From positions 1 to 14,339 of the forward strand of contig JAWVFK010000039.1 of assembly GCA_033856175.1 (NCBI GenBank): a stretch of DNA of 14,339 nt. The letters are read 5' to 3'. Each line of letters opens with the position of its first letter. Positions within the stretch are counted from its first letter, which is position 1. Made by a program: the position numbers and the translations under genes. Under the pieces are notes generated by a model, which was not told where the DNA came from, searched no databases, and saw only the letters and a list, made by a program, of their open reading frames with translations. The DNA is from JAWVFK01 sp033856175. GTDB taxonomy: Bacteria > Actinomycetota > Thermoleophilia > Solirubrobacterales > 70-9. Below, one piece after another: positions 1 to 5,864 of this stretch.

Positions 1-1
1 G

Positions 2-1252
2 GGTAAGGTCGTCAAGCTGGAGGCGCAGGGACAGGGGTCGCGACCGAAGCGACGTCAGCGGCGCGCCAAGACGGCGATCGTCCTCGGCGGCGGCGGCTTC
101 ACCGGCGGCGTCTACCACATCGGTGCGCTGCGGGCGCTCGACCTCCTCGCCGTCAATCGCACCGTCAACGACTTCGACATCTACGTCGGCACCAGCGCCG
201 GCGCCTTCGTCGCCAGCCTGCTGGCCAACGGGGTCACGCCCGAGGAGATGATGCGGGTTCTCAACAAGGATCTGCCCTCGGCGATCGAGGACCCGGACCT
301 CGGCACGCTGCTGCGGCCCAACTACAGCGGCTTCGTCAAGAGTGCGGCGATGCTGCCAGTGAGGATCGCCGAGCTGGCGCGCCAGCGGCTGCTGCACTTC
401 CGCGAGACCTCGATGATGGACATGGCGATGGGGATTGCCCAGGGGCTGCCGTCCGGCGTCTACAACGGCAAGGGCCTACGCCGCTACGTCGCCGAGGTGC
501 TCTCGGACCCCGACCGCAGCAACGACTTCCGCCAGCTCAAGCGCGAGCTGCTGCTGGTCGCGACCGACCTCGACACCTGCGAGCGGATCGTCCTCGGCGA
601 GGGCGAGTGGGCCGACGTGCCGATCTCAGACGCCGTCGCCGCCTCGACGGCGCTGCCGATCGTCTATCAGCCGGTCGAGATCAAGGCACGCCAGCTGGTC
701 GACGGCGGCATCCGCTCGACGACCAACGTCGACGTCGCCGTCGAGCGTGGGGCCAAGTTCATCATCGTCATCAACCCGCTCGTCCCCTACGTGAACGACT
801 TCAAGAAGCAGATCCCGACGGTCTTCGGCACGCGAGTCCGGCGCGTCGCCGACATGGGGATGGCGGCGATCGGCAACCAGGCCTTCCGCCTGCTGGCCCA
901 CGCCCGCCTGCATCAGGCGGTGGACTTCTGGAAGGAGAAGTACCCCGGCGTCGACATCATCCTGATCGAGCCCGAGCCGAACGACGAGATGATGTTCGGC
1001 ACGTCGATCATGGACTACTCGGCGCGGCTGGAGATCGCCAAGCACGGCTTCCAATCGGTCACGGTCTCGCTGGCGAAGGACTACCGCCGCTATCGCGAGA
1101 TCGCCGCCCGGCACGACATCGAGATCTCGGCACGGCGCGTCAACAAGGTGCTGGCGCAGATCGAGGCCGAGAGCGGCAGCAAGAGCTCGGCCTGGCGGCG
1201 GGTGCTGGAGCAGACGACCGGCGCCCTGCTCCGCCAAACGGGGTCTGCCTAG
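2..1252 (+). CDS. Patatin-like phospholipase/lipid acyl hydrolase, 5'-partial
   Basis: This is a serine acyl hydrolase of the patatin/RssA-like family, expected to cleave acyl esters of membrane or storage lipids with a Ser-Asp dyad. The frame is open from the left edge, with no ATG, GTG or TTG codon before base 248, so the true start lies outside the window; 416 residues are visible. Counting from base 2, the oxyanion-hole glycine stretch GGGGFTGG is at residues 29-36, the nucleophile elbow GTSAG at 63-67 (Ser65), and the catalytic Asp in DGGIRS at residue 234. The internal ATG at 248 would remove both the glycine loop and the nucleophile, so it is not the start. The N-terminal stretch just before the catalytic core is basic (KRRQRR). 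The stop overlaps that of the convergent acyl-CoA synthetase. Family is confident; substrate cannot be told. Confidence 0.9.
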   Translation, partial: GKVVKLEAQGQGSRPKRRQRRAKTAIVLGGGGFTGGVYHIGALRALDLLAVNRTVNDFDIYVGTSAGAFVASLLANGVTPEEMMRVLNKDLPSAIEDPDLGTLLRPNYSGFVKSAAMLPVRIAELARQRLLHFRETSMMDMAMGIAQGLPSGVYNGKGLRRYVAEVLSDPDRSNDFRQLKRELLLVATDLDTCERIVLGEGEWADVPISDAVAASTALPIVYQPVEIKARQLVDGGIRSTTNVDVAVERGAKFIIVINPLVPYVNDFKKQIPTVFGTRVRRVADMGMAAIGNQAFRLLAHARLHQAVDFWKEKYPGVDIILIEPEPNDEMMFGTSIMDYSARLEIAKHGFQSVTVSLAKDYRRYREIAARHDIEISARRVNKVLAQIEAESGSKSSAWRRVLEQTTGALLRQTGSA

Positions 1253-3057
1253 CCCTCGTAGATCTCGTCGACGACGTCGCTGTACTTCTCGGCGACGACG
1301 TTGCGCTTGACCTTCATCGTCGGCGTCAGCTCGCCGCCTTCCTGGGAGAGGTCGGCGGGGAGGATCGCGAACTTCTTGACCTGCTCGACGCGGGCGAACT
1401 TCTCGTTGATCTGATCGATGTGGGCCTGGATCAGCGCCCGGACGTCCTCGTTTTGGGCGAGCGCCGCCGGATCCGAGGGCCAGCCCTTTTCCTCGGCCAG
1501 CTTCGCGACCTCCTCCATGTCGAGCGTCACGAGCGCGACGAGGTAGGGGCGGCGGTCGCCGACGACGACGCACTGCGAGACCCACTGGCTCTGCTTGATC
1601 TCGGCCTCGAGGTTGGCCGGCGTGATGTTCTTGCCGCCGGCGGTGATGATGATGTCCTTCTTGCGGCCGGTGATCTTGACGTAGCCGTCCTCGTCGACCT
1701 CGCCGATGTCGCCGGTATGCAGCCAGCCGTCGACCAGTGTCTCCTGCGTCGCCTCGTCGTTCTTGTAGTAGCCCTGGAAGATGTTCGCGCCCTTGACGAG
1801 GATCTCGCCGTCCTCGGCGATCTTGATCTGGCAACCGGTGAACGGCCTGCCGACGGTGCCGAACTTGAAGGCGTCGGGGCGTGAGATCGTCGCCGCGGTC
1901 GAGGTCTCGGTCATTCCCCAGCCCTCGAGGACGAGGACGCCGGCGGCGTCGAAGAAGCGCAGGATGTCGGGGTTGATCGGCGCGGCGCCGGTGATCGCCC
2001 GCTGCATCCGGCCGCCGAAGAGGGCGCGGATCTTCGAGAGCACGCGCGAGTCGGCGAACTCGTACTTCTTGCGCAGCAGCCAGCCGATCCGCTTGCCGGC
2101 GCGCTCACGCTCACGCACCTTGCTGCCGACGCGGACCGCCCACCAGAAGACGCGCTTGGCGACGCCGCCGTCCTTCTCGACCTTCGACGTCGCCGCCGTG
2201 TAGATCTTCTCGAAGATCCGCGGCACCGACGGGAAGTAGGCCGGCTTGACCTCCATCAGGTTCGGCACGATCTTCAGCGGGTCGCGCTCCCAGAAGGCGA
2301 GGACGCCGCCGAGGTCGAAGCTCAGCAGCTCGATCAGCAGCGCGAACGAGTGGGCCAGCGGCAGGTAGAGGTAGGTCGTCTCGCCCTGCTCGAGCACCGA
2401 CTCCGCGCTCGACATGTCGAGCATCGCCCGGTAGTTGCCGTGGGAGATGACGCAGCCCTTGGGCGGCCCGGTCGTGCCCGACGTGTAGATGAAGGTGCAG
2501 ATCTGCTGCGGCGAGACCGACTGCCAACGATCCTCCCACTCGCTCTCCGAGTGGCTCGAGCCTCGCTCGACCAGCTCGTCCATGCTGAGGGCGCCACCAC
2601 CCGACCCCTCGATGCGGACGATGTGCTCGAGCTTTGGCAGCTGGTCGCGGACGGCCGTCACCTTGGCCAGCTGCTCGTCGTCCTCGACGATGACCACCTT
2701 GGCGTCGGAGTTGTCGAGAACGTACTGGCACTCCTCTGGCGAGTTCGTCTGGTAGATCGGCACGACGGTCGCGCCCGCGGTCAGCGCGGCGAAGTCGAAG
2801 TAAGTCCACTCGGGCCGGGTGTTGGAGAGGATCGAGACCTTGTCGTCGGGCTGAACGCCGAGGTCGATCAGGCCCAGCGACAGGCTGCGGACGAGCTCGA
2901 GGACCTCGGCGTAGGTCTTGTCGACCCACTCGCCGGAGGGGTCCTTGTAGCGGACCGCCGGGCTGGCGCCGTAGCGCTCGGCTGCCAGCGGCAGCAGGTC
3001 CGCGATCGTCTTGCTGCCCGTCGATGCGGGCGCCGTCGCAGCGGTCGCCGTCTCCAT
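1249..3057 (-). CDS. Long-chain fatty-acid-CoA ligase (AMP-binding, FadD15-like)
   Basis: This ATP-dependent enzyme activates fatty acids to acyl-CoA through an acyl-AMP intermediate. The 602-aa product has the ANL-superfamily cores in order: phosphate loop TSGTTGPPKG (residues 192-201), EGWGMTET (378-385), the hinge-region TGD (Asp about 450) followed by GRKKDIIITAGGKN, and the C-terminal TPTMKVKR with the likely catalytic lysine (about 582). Length and motif order fit FadD15/FAA1-type long-chain synthetases. I chose the ATG at 3057 over the TTG at 3084: the residues between them resemble no family N-terminus, and a TANNNT box sits 7 nt before the ATG. It converges on the patatin-like gene, which could supply the free fatty acids it activates; that link is an inference from position. 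Chain-length preference is unknown. Confidence 0.93.
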   Translation of the reverse strand: METATAATAPASTGSKTIADLLPLAAERYGASPAVRYKDPSGEWVDKTYAEVLELVRSLSLGLIDLGVQPDDKVSILSNTRPEWTYFDFAALTAGATVVPIYQTNSPEECQYVLDNSDAKVVIVEDDEQLAKVTAVRDQLPKLEHIVRIEGSGGGALSMDELVERGSSHSESEWEDRWQSVSPQQICTFIYTSGTTGPPKGCVISHGNYRAMLDMSSAESVLEQGETTYLYLPLAHSFALLIELLSFDLGGVLAFWERDPLKIVPNLMEVKPAYFPSVPRIFEKIYTAATSKVEKDGGVAKRVFWWAVRVGSKVRERERAGKRIGWLLRKKYEFADSRVLSKIRALFGGRMQRAITGAAPINPDILRFFDAAGVLVLEGWGMTETSTAATISRPDAFKFGTVGRPFTGCQIKIAEDGEILVKGANIFQGYYKNDEATQETLVDGWLHTGDIGEVDEDGYVKITGRKKDIIITAGGKNITPANLEAEIKQSQWVSQCVVVGDRRPYLVALVTLDMEEVAKLAEEKGWPSDPAALAQNEDVRALIQAHIDQINEKFARVEQVKKFAILPADLSQEGGELTPTMKVKRNVVAEKYSDVVDEIYEG

Positions 3058-3064
3058 GCGCGGC

Positions 3065-3070
3065 AGTCTA
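3065..3070 (-). promoter_or_regulatory. Candidate -10 box (TAGACT) of a leaderless acyl-CoA synthetase transcript
   Basis: On the minus strand TAGACT matches the actinobacterial TANNNT -10 pattern and is followed by 7 nt and then the ATG at 3057. That spacing would put the transcription start at or next to the A of the start codon. No purine-rich ribosome binding site is seen before the ATG, which agrees with leaderless translation. No clear -35 element is visible. Confidence 0.45.
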
Positions 3071-3105
3071 TGCCAGCGCGGCAACCACCGAGAAGGTGGG
3101 GCGGA

Positions 3106-3291
3106 TCAGGCCGTTGCGCCCTGGCGCTGCTCGGCCGGCTGCTGGATGCTGCGGAGGGAGGAGACGAACAGGCTCTTGTCGATGCGGCCGTTGAATATCG
3201 GCACGCCCATCTCCATGCATTTCGAGATCACTTCCCGCCGCTTCATGTTGACCTCGTCGGCGAGCTCGGTCGGCGTCAGATGGTTGGCCAA
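3106..3291 (-). CDS. Small putative winged-helix/BldC-MerR-like DNA-binding protein (61 aa)
   Basis: This short protein begins LTPTELADEV followed by MKRREVISKC and ends near DKSLFVSSLR. The layout (LTP-x-ELA, a turn, a basic recognition-like helix, a short wing, a last helix) recalls the BldC/excisionase branch of the MerR superfamily with a shortened wing; the N-terminal domain of IF-2 has a similar helix pattern. The family call is an inference. The start is the TTG at 3291, fixed by an excellent Shine-Dalgarno sequence; the longer reading from 3411 would begin inside the promoter and has no family-like sequence. Its promoter carries a 30-bp palindrome, so autoregulation is plausible. It lies 48 nt upstream of the acyl-CoA synthetase on the same strand and may be partly co-transcribed with it. 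Confidence 0.7.
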   Translation of the reverse strand: MANHLTPTELADEVNMKRREVISKCMEMGVPIFNGRIDKSLFVSSLRSIQQPAEQRQGATA

Positions 3292-3297
3292 GGCGTT

Positions 3298-3308
3298 CCT
3301 CCTCCTTT
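3298..3308 (-). promoter_or_regulatory. Strong ribosome binding site deciding a TTG start
   Basis: The minus strand reads AAAGGAGGAGG, a near-perfect anti-16S match, ending 6 nt before the TTG at 3291 (9 nt if AAGGAGG is taken as the core). It is the best Shine-Dalgarno sequence in the window and supports the TTG start of the 61-aa protein. Confidence 0.8.
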
Positions 3309-3383
3309 GCGCCGAGCTCCCGTCCGGACCCGGCGGCGAGTTGCGATTTGTCTCTTGCGCGTAAACGCGTCCTCGATGAGACA

Positions 3384-3411
3384 GGTATATCGCTTGATAC
3401 GGATGTGTCAA
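3384..3411 (-). promoter_or_regulatory. Vegetative-type promoter (TTGACA, 16 nt, TATACC)
   Basis: On the minus strand a consensus -35 TTGACA (3411-3406) is followed after 16 nt by TATACC (3389-3384), a close match to a housekeeping sigma-70 -10. Transcription would begin near 3377, leaving a leader of about 85 nt before the TTG start at 3291. The element lies almost entirely inside the palindrome at 3388-3417. Confidence 0.65.
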
Positions 3412-3417
3412 GCGATA
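3388..3417. repeat. 30-bp inverted repeat (candidate operator) over the promoter
   Basis: Left arm TATCGCTTGATAC (3388-3400) and right arm GTGTCAAGCGATA (3405-3417) are inverted copies with one mismatch around a 4-bp centre. The core CTTGATA, 6 nt, TGTCAAG resembles in style the HspR/HAIR operator (CTTGAGT, 7 nt, ACTCAAG), although it is not identical. It covers the -35 and the whole spacer of the promoter of the 61-aa gene, where a bound dimer would block RNA polymerase. It is A+T-rich compared with its surroundings. Confidence 0.7.
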
Positions 3418-3430
3418 GCCGCCGCAATTT

Positions 3431-3450
3431 GCGAAGCCCCGCGGGGCCTC
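3431..3450 (-). terminator. Weak hairpin after the Nif3-family gene
   Basis: Right at the TGA of the Nif3-family gene the minus strand can fold AGGCCC/GGGCTT around a CGCG loop, followed by a second small CGCAA/TTGCG hairpin. There is no U-tract, so termination is uncertain. The stretch 3292-3448 otherwise holds the promoter, palindrome and leader of the 61-aa gene. Confidence 0.3.
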
Positions 3451-4207
3451 AGATCGGGTTCGGCACGTCGATGAACTGGTGCTCGAGGCCGAAGCGCTCG
3501 GCGACGAGCTCGCCGAGACGGGCGATGCCGGCGCGCTCGGTCGCGTGATGGCCGCCGGCGATGAAGTGGATGCCGCCCTCGCGGGCGTCGGCCAGGGCCT
3601 GCTCGGAGGGTTCGCCGGTTATGAAGGCGTCGAGGCCGAGGGCGATCGCCTCCGCCAGCGAAGAGGCGGCTCCGCCGGAGACGATGCCCACGGTGGCGAT
3701 CGCCGCGGGGCCTTCGGCGAAGATCAGCGGTTGGCGGCCGACGGCCGTGCTCAGACGGCTGACGAGCTCGTCAGCCGAGAGCGGCGCGGCGCTGTGGCCG
3801 ATGACACCGATCGCCGTTCCCCTGTGCTCGGCGAACTCGCCTGTCCGCTCGAGGCCGAGTCGCTCGCAGAGCAGGGCGTTGTTGCCGATCTCCGTGTGGG
3901 CGTCGAGCGGCAGGTGGTACGCGGCCAGCGAAACGTCGGCGGCGAGCAGGGTGCGCAGGCGCCGCGCCAGCTGCGGCGTCAACGAGCGCTGGGCGCCTTC
4001 CCAGAAGAGCCCGTGGTGGACGAGGCAGAGCTGGGCGCCGTCCTCCACCGCCTGCGAGAGCAGCTCTTGGTTGGCTGAGACGCCGCTGGCGATCCGCTCG
4101 ACGGCCGATGCCCCGGGCACCTGCAGCCCGTTGGGGCCGTAGTCCTCGAAGTCGGCCGCCGAGAGCAGCTCGTCGCAGAAGGCGATGATCTCGTCGCGGT
4201 CGGCCAC
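3449..4207 (-). CDS. Nif3-like dinuclear metal-centre protein (YbgI/DUF34 family)
   Basis: This is a member of the Nif3/YbgI family (also labelled GTP cyclohydrolase 1 type 2 homologue), proteins that form toroidal hexamers with a two-metal site and whose cellular role is still debated. The 252-aa length is typical of the short, single-domain form. Metal-binding motifs are all present: VHHGLFW (His64, His65), YHLPLDAH (His98, Asp102, His104) and GGHHATE (His220, His221, Glu224). The family hallmark DYGPNGLQVPG is at residues 22-32. The start is the GTG at 4207, with a TANNNT box exactly 6 nt upstream and no Shine-Dalgarno sequence, suggesting a leaderless message. It diverges from the 81-aa gene at 4270. 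Family is sure; the reaction is not established. Confidence 0.93.
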   Translation of the reverse strand: MADRDEIIAFCDELLSAADFEDYGPNGLQVPGASAVERIASGVSANQELLSQAVEDGAQLCLVHHGLFWEGAQRSLTPQLARRLRTLLAADVSLAAYHLPLDAHTEIGNNALLCERLGLERTGEFAEHRGTAIGVIGHSAAPLSADELVSRLSTAVGRQPLIFAEGPAAIATVGIVSGGAASSLAEAIALGLDAFITGEPSEQALADAREGGIHFIAGGHHATERAGIARLGELVAERFGLEHQFIDVPNPI

Positions 4208-4213
4208 CGCCGA

Positions 4214-4219
4214 ACCCTA
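4214..4219 (-). promoter_or_regulatory. Candidate -10 (TAGGGT) of leaderless Nif3-family transcript
   Basis: Minus-strand TAGGGT is followed by exactly 6 nt (TCGGCG) and then the GTG at 4207, the geometry of an actinobacterial leaderless promoter. It lies within AACCCTAGA (4213-4221), which recurs 40 bp away at 4253-4261. No convincing -35 is seen. Confidence 0.45.
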
Positions 4220-4257
4220 GATCACTGACTCCAGGCCACCGATCGAGGGCCCAACCC

Positions 4258-4263
4258 TAGAAT
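4258..4263 (+). promoter_or_regulatory. Candidate -10 (TAGAAT) of leaderless 81-aa gene transcript
   Basis: TAGAAT, a good TANNNT box, is followed by exactly 6 nt (CAGGCC) and the GTG at 4270, so transcription should start on the start codon. There is no ribosome binding site. Together with the minus-strand box at 4214-4219 it makes a symmetrical pair of leaderless promoters in a 62-bp gap. Confidence 0.5.
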
Positions 4264-4269
4264 CAGGCC

Positions 4270-4515
4270 GTGGACGCCACCCCCGAGCGCGACTCGTTCA
4301 TCGAGTCCCTGATGGAGACGGACCTCTATTCGATGGGGGCGTTCTTCTGCGACGAGCATCCGGAGCTGGTCGACGAGGTCGTCGCCCGCAGCGTCGCGAT
4401 CGAGGATCAAGGGCTCGAGCGCTACGCGGCCGACAGCGAAACGCCGGTCGAGGAGAGCTTTCGCACGCTGCTGACCGGGCTCGCCGTCCGCTACTACAAG
4501 GCGGTGGCGGGATAG
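4270..4515 (+). CDS. Hypothetical acidic 81-aa protein
   Basis: I do not recognise this protein. It is short, acidic and predicted helical, with no membrane segment, no Cys pair and no known motif; the sequence has Met-Asp-Ala-Thr at the start and ends in YYKAVAG. Translation from the GTG at 4270 is supported by a leaderless-type -10 box 6 nt upstream. Codon use is like that of its neighbours, with G/C at nearly all third positions, so it is probably a real gene. Its stop TAG overlaps the suspected ATA start of the DsbA-like gene (ATAG), so the two may be translated as a coupled pair. Function unknown. Confidence 0.65.
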   Translation: MDATPERDSFIESLMETDLYSMGAFFCDEHPELVDEVVARSVAIEDQGLERYAADSETPVEESFRTLLTGLAVRYYKAVAG

Positions 4516-5219
4516 AGGGGCGCCGACGGGGTCGGGCGATCCCGCTGCTTGGCCTGACTCTGCTCTTCGGTGGAATCCTCGCCGGCCTCGTCGTGCTGTC
4601 TGTGGGCAAGGTCGACCGCGGCGCCGTCAAGGTCGTCGGCACCGACACCATCCAGCAGCTCTACGGCGGCATCGAGCAGCAGGGGGCCTCGCTGGGACCG
4701 GCCGGCGCCGCGGTCTCGATCTCCGTCTTCGACGATCTCCAGTGCCGTCCGTGCGCGGCGTGGTATCTCCGCACCGTTCCGCCGCTGGTCGAGGAGCTGG
4801 CGCGGACCGGAAGGGCGAAGCTCGTCTACCACCACTTCGCGATGGGGGAGCACGATCGCCAGGTCGCCTTCTACGCGGCGGCCGCGGCCGGCCTGCAGGG
4901 CCGCCAGTGGCAGTACATCCAGATCTTCTTCACGAACCAGGCGCTGGCGCTGAGCGGCGGCGTGACCGAGAAGCTGATGACCAGATTCGCCGAGCAGGTC
5001 CCCGAGCTCGACATCGAGCAGTGGCGGCGCGACCGCAAGGATCCCCAGATCGAGCAGGTGCTCGCCGGCGACGACAAGCTGACGATCGACGAGCGCCTGC
5101 CGGCCAAGTCCGCCGTCATCGTCGATGGCCCCGGCGGGCGCCGCAAGCTAGTCGATGCCCCGAGCCTCACGACGATCAGACGCGCCATCGCTGAAGTACG
5201 GACGGCGCCGAAAACCTAG
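4512..5219 (+). CDS. Membrane-anchored DsbA-like thioredoxin-fold protein
   Basis: This is a thiol-disulfide oxidoreductase of the DsbA/thioredoxin_4 type, probably acting outside the membrane on exported proteins. The active site CRPC follows VFDDLQ; the likely cis-proline is in RLPAKSAVIV. The first ATG/GTG/TTG in this frame is the GTG at 4593, but the 27 upstream in-frame codons encode EGRRRGR followed by about 20 hydrophobic residues, an ideal N-terminal membrane anchor with cytoplasmic positive charges. I therefore extend it to the ATA at 4512, which overlaps the preceding TAG stop as ATAG; from there it is 235 aa with the Cys pair at 78 and 81. An ATA start is rare, so the exact start is uncertain: CTG at 4545, frameshifting from the upstream gene or a sequence error are alternatives. 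Fold assignment is confident. Confidence 0.82.
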   Translation: MEGRRRGRAIPLLGLTLLFGGILAGLVVLSVGKVDRGAVKVVGTDTIQQLYGGIEQQGASLGPAGAAVSISVFDDLQCRPCAAWYLRTVPPLVEELARTGRAKLVYHHFAMGEHDRQVAFYAAAAAGLQGRQWQYIQIFFTNQALALSGGVTEKLMTRFAEQVPELDIEQWRRDRKDPQIEQVLAGDDKLTIDERLPAKSAVIVDGPGGRRKLVDAPSLTTIRRAIAEVRTAPKT

Positions 5220-5253
5220 TCATCTACCCTGGCTCTGGAATACTCGATCACCT

Positions 5254-5327
5254 CGGGGCGTGGCGCAGCCTGGTAGCGCGCACCGTTCGGGACGGTGAGG
5301 TCCCCGGTTCAAATCCGGGCGCCCCGA
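5254..5327 (+). tRNA. tRNA-Pro (anticodon CGG)
   Basis: A full cloverleaf is visible: acceptor CGGGGCG pairs with CGCCCCG, the D arm carries GCGC/GCGC around AGCCTGGTA, the anticodon stem CACCG/CGGTG holds the loop TTCGGGA with anticodon CGG (reads CCG, proline) and G at position 37, and the T arm is CCCGG-TTCAAAT-CCGGG. The discriminator is A and the CCA end is not encoded. A possible extended -10 (TG-G-AATACT, 5236-5244) lies just upstream, and a small GGCGG/CCGCC hairpin (5344-5357) follows. Confidence 0.96.
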
Positions 5328-5393
5328 TTGCTCGCATTGTTTTGGCGGTTGGCCGCCGGGTAGTGATTGCCACGGTGCGTGCGGGACGCAAGC

Positions 5394-5432
5394 ACTCGGG
5401 CCCTCGGAGATTCGTTCGACGGGGGCCCGGGT
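5394..5432 (+). terminator. Terminator-like hairpin in the gap after tRNA-Pro
   Basis: ACTCGGGCCC (5394-5403) pairs with GGGCCCGGGT (5423-5432), 10 bp with one G-T pair, followed by CATTTC rather than a clear U-run. It may end the tRNA transcript and insulate the next operon. The gap 5328-5470 shows nothing else I can support. Confidence 0.4.
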
Positions 5433-5470
5433 CATTTCAGGGCGCTCGACGATCGGCCGAGGCGCTCCGA

Positions 5471-5497
5471 GGTTTTCTCAGCGGTCGCGATGGGTAG
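5471..5497 (+). promoter_or_regulatory. SigF-type promoter of sigma module 1 (GGTTT, 16 nt, GGGTAG)
   Basis: GGTTT at 5471-5475 and GGGTAG at 5492-5497 are separated by 16 nt, matching the promoter pattern of the SigB/SigF stress sigma family (GTTT, 14-17 nt, GGGTA). Transcription should begin a few bases before the ATG at 5507, giving an almost leaderless message for the 117-aa protein and then the sigma factor. A sigma operon read by its own type of sigma implies positive autoregulation. Confidence 0.7.
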
Positions 5498-5506
5498 CTG
5501 GAGGGC

Positions 5507-5860
5507 ATGCGTACCGAGCGTGAACCGGGCGGAGCTGCGGTGGCCTGGCGGCCGTCGCGAAACCTGCCGCCGGTGCCGATGCGTGACCTCGTCGGCATTG
5601 CGATCGGCCTTGCTGGCACCGCGGCATTGATCCTGCTGGCGGCCAGCTGTGCCGCCGGAGATGCTTCCCCGATCACCGGGACCTGTGCCGCGCGGATGCT
5701 GATCGCGCTCGCGGCGATCCTTTTGAACCTCGCTCATGTGGTCGGCCTGCTGCTATTCGACAGCGTCGCCTACCGCGGCCTCTGGGAGCGGTTCTTCGCC
5801 CGCCTGACGACGATCGGCACGCCGATCGCGGTCCTCGTCAGCGCCCTCCTCCTGCACTGA
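5507..5860 (+). CDS. Hypothetical small integral membrane protein (117 aa) heading sigma module 1
   Basis: I do not recognise a family. After a polar, proline-containing N-terminus of about 25 residues come three hydrophobic stretches (about residues 28-47, 60-85 and 98-117), so it should be an inner-membrane protein with three helices. Loops contain two Cys residues (one near the end of helix 1, one before helix 2) that might face outside. The ATG at 5507 has GGAGG only 2 nt upstream, too close to be ideal, but it lies a few bases after the predicted start of a SigF-type transcript. ATG 5579 is a weaker alternative that keeps the membrane part. The stop is 4 nt before the sigma gene, so the two are co-transcribed. 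A role in sensing or tuning the module is speculation. Confidence 0.7.
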   Translation: MRTEREPGGAAVAWRPSRNLPPVPMRDLVGIAIGLAGTAALILLAASCAAGDASPITGTCAARMLIALAAILLNLAHVVGLLLFDSVAYRGLWERFFARLTTIGTPIAVLVSALLLH

Positions 5861-5864
5861 ACGG

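Noticed and set aside
607..1884. A 425-codon plus-strand frame across the patatin/ligase junction
   Set aside because: It overlaps the patatin gene in another frame and runs antisense to the ligase; its Arg/Gly/Asp-repetitive composition marks a shadow frame.
3292..3411. A longer 101-aa version of the small DNA-binding protein starting at TTG 3411
   Set aside because: The extra 40 codons begin within the -35 box of the promoter and cover the ribosome binding site; the TTG at 3291 is better placed.
3394..3421. A plus-strand promoter in the palindrome (TTGATA then TAGCCG)
   Set aside because: It arises from the symmetry of the palindrome; the -10 is poor and only the 3' end of a minus-strand gene lies downstream.
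2350..3474. A 374-codon plus-strand frame opposite the acyl-CoA synthetase and 61-aa gene
   Set aside because: No motif, composition of a shadow frame, and it crosses the promoter and ribosome binding site of the 61-aa gene.
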